Assembly: GCA_017538775.1 (NCBI GenBank) | Contig: JAFYIF010000171.1 | Span: 1-6,550 of the forward strand | Length of the DNA: 6,550 nt | Direction of reading: 5' to 3' | Origin: Oscillospiraceae bacterium | GTDB lineage: Bacteria; Bacillota; Clostridia; Oscillospirales; Oscillospiraceae | Shown here: positions 6,367 to 6,550 of the stretch, piece after piece | Position numbering within the stretch: the stretch's first letter is position 1 | Layout of the letters: every line of letters begins with the position of its first letter | Notes under the pieces: model-generated | The model's input: the letters and a program-made list of their open reading frames with translations, nothing else | What the model was told of the DNA's origin: nothing | Database searches by the model: none | Made by a program: the position numbers and the translations under genes

Positions 6367-6456
6367 ACCTAAGCCTGCATATCATTAACTTATATAGTTA
6401 TTCTTCGCAAAACTATGGCCGTTTTCTTTGCTGTGCAAAATGTAATGAGTGATGCC

Positions 6457-6485
6457 TTGAACATAAAATATTTTTGATGTACTAT
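6457..6485 (+). promoter_or_regulatory. Sigma-70/SigA-type promoter for the downstream gene
   Basis: A -35 element TTGAAC (6457-6462, 5 of 6 to consensus) is followed by exactly 17 nt and a -10 element TACTAT (6480-6485, 5 of 6). The spacer is AT-rich. Transcription would start near 6492, giving a leader of roughly 25-30 nt that contains the ribosome binding site. This is by far the best promoter in the window and marks a new transcription unit. ATGAGT at 6445-6450 and ACTCAT at 6499-6504 flank it as a weak inverted pair, of unknown meaning. Confidence 0.7.
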
Positions 6486-6504
6486 AGTCTAACATATTAC
6501 TCAT

Positions 6505-6512
6505 GAGGTGAT
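6505..6512 (+). promoter_or_regulatory. Shine-Dalgarno site for the 3'-truncated gene
   Basis: GAGGTGAT matches the anti-Shine-Dalgarno sequence well and sits 6 nt before the ATG at 6519, just downstream of the predicted transcription start. Confidence 0.75.
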
Positions 6513-6518
6513 GTAAGA

Positions 6519-6550
6519 ATGGCAAATCAGAATGAGCCAAAAAACAATGA
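6519..6550 (+). CDS. Start of an unidentified gene, cut by the window end
   Basis: Ten complete codons are visible (MANQNEPKNN), then the window ends inside the next codon. The start is well supported by a Shine-Dalgarno site at 6505-6512 and a promoter at 6457-6485. The N terminus is hydrophilic and rich in Asn, with Lys, Glu and Pro; this is seen in proteins with a short cytoplasmic tail ahead of a membrane helix, but ten residues do not identify a family. Its codons are AT-rich (AAA, AAT, CCA) compared with the operon. Confidence 0.6.
   Translation, partial: MANQNEPKNN

Larger units (their letters stand above)
6319..6518 (+). other. AT-rich intergenic region between the aro operon and the next gene
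   Basis: This 200-nt gap separates the operon end from the next start. Hand counting 6361-6510 gives 49 G+C of 150, against clearly GC-rich sequence before it. It contains two adjacent palindromes (6346-6366), a weak AT stem (ATAGTT at 6394-6399 with AACTAT at 6411-6416) and a promoter near its right end. I see no convincing rho-independent terminator, so where the operon transcript ends is unclear. A 39-codon frame at 6333-6452 is probably chance. Confidence 0.6.

Noticed and set aside
6394..6429. Possible rho-independent terminator: ATAGTT/AACTAT stem followed by GGCC and a T-rich run
   Set aside because: The stem is six mostly A-T pairs with an 11-nt loop, and the T-run is interrupted and set off by GGCC; too weak to call.
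6427..6439. TTTGC-TGT-GCAAA inverted repeat as a possible operator
   Set aside because: Five-base arms in AT-rich sequence occur easily by chance, and it lies some 20 nt upstream of the -35 with no second copy.
6333..6452. 39-codon frame (begins MAKGSPWGNVIDLS, ends CCAKCNE) after the glycosylase, with AAAAGG 10 nt upstream
   Set aside because: It has only a weak ribosome binding site, spans the palindromes and the composition break, and resembles no family I know. Chance is the simplest explanation, although conservation in relatives would change this.

Overview
The window looks like part of a GC-rich Clostridia genome, most likely a gut Oscillospiraceae/Ruminococcaceae relative. This is inferred from the compact one-strand operon, the Clostridia-like AroA (SGSTLR instead of the E. 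coli NAGTAMR), the AroE-AroK fusion and the hypoxanthine-DNA glycosylase. No taxonomic marker is present, so the assignment is tentative. Everything real lies on the + strand. | Positions 1-6318 are one tightly packed aromatic amino acid operon. In order it holds the 3' part of chorismate synthase (aroC), a shikimate dehydrogenase-shikimate kinase fusion (aroE-aroK), a membrane-bound GGDEF diguanylate cyclase with an extracytoplasmic sensor region, type II dehydroquinase (aroQ), a short EPSP synthase (aroA), a prephenate/arogenate dehydrogenase without an ACT domain (tyrA), and a hypoxanthine (deoxyinosine) DNA glycosylase. Together the enzymes cover shikimate-pathway steps 3 to 7 (AroQ, AroE, AroK, AroA, AroC) and then send chorismate-derived prephenate or arogenate toward tyrosine. 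DAHP synthase, dehydroquinate synthase and chorismate mutase are not in the window. Four of the six junctions overlap (ATGA at 665 and 3766, 17 nt at 4952, GTGA at 5818). The only two gaps, 17 and 16 nt, flank the GGDEF gene. | After 6318 the composition changes sharply: 6361-6510 is about one third G+C by hand count, while the operon is very GC-rich. This stretch carries two abutting short palindromes, a good sigma-70-type promoter (TTGAAC, 17-nt spacer, TACTAT), a ribosome binding site and the first ten codons of a new gene cut by the window end. No RNA gene, CRISPR array, complete mobile element or recognisable defence system was seen. The most unusual points are the c-di-GMP enzyme embedded in the shikimate operon, the AroE-AroK fusion, the NADP-type fingerprint of TyrA and the DNA repair gene coupled to it.
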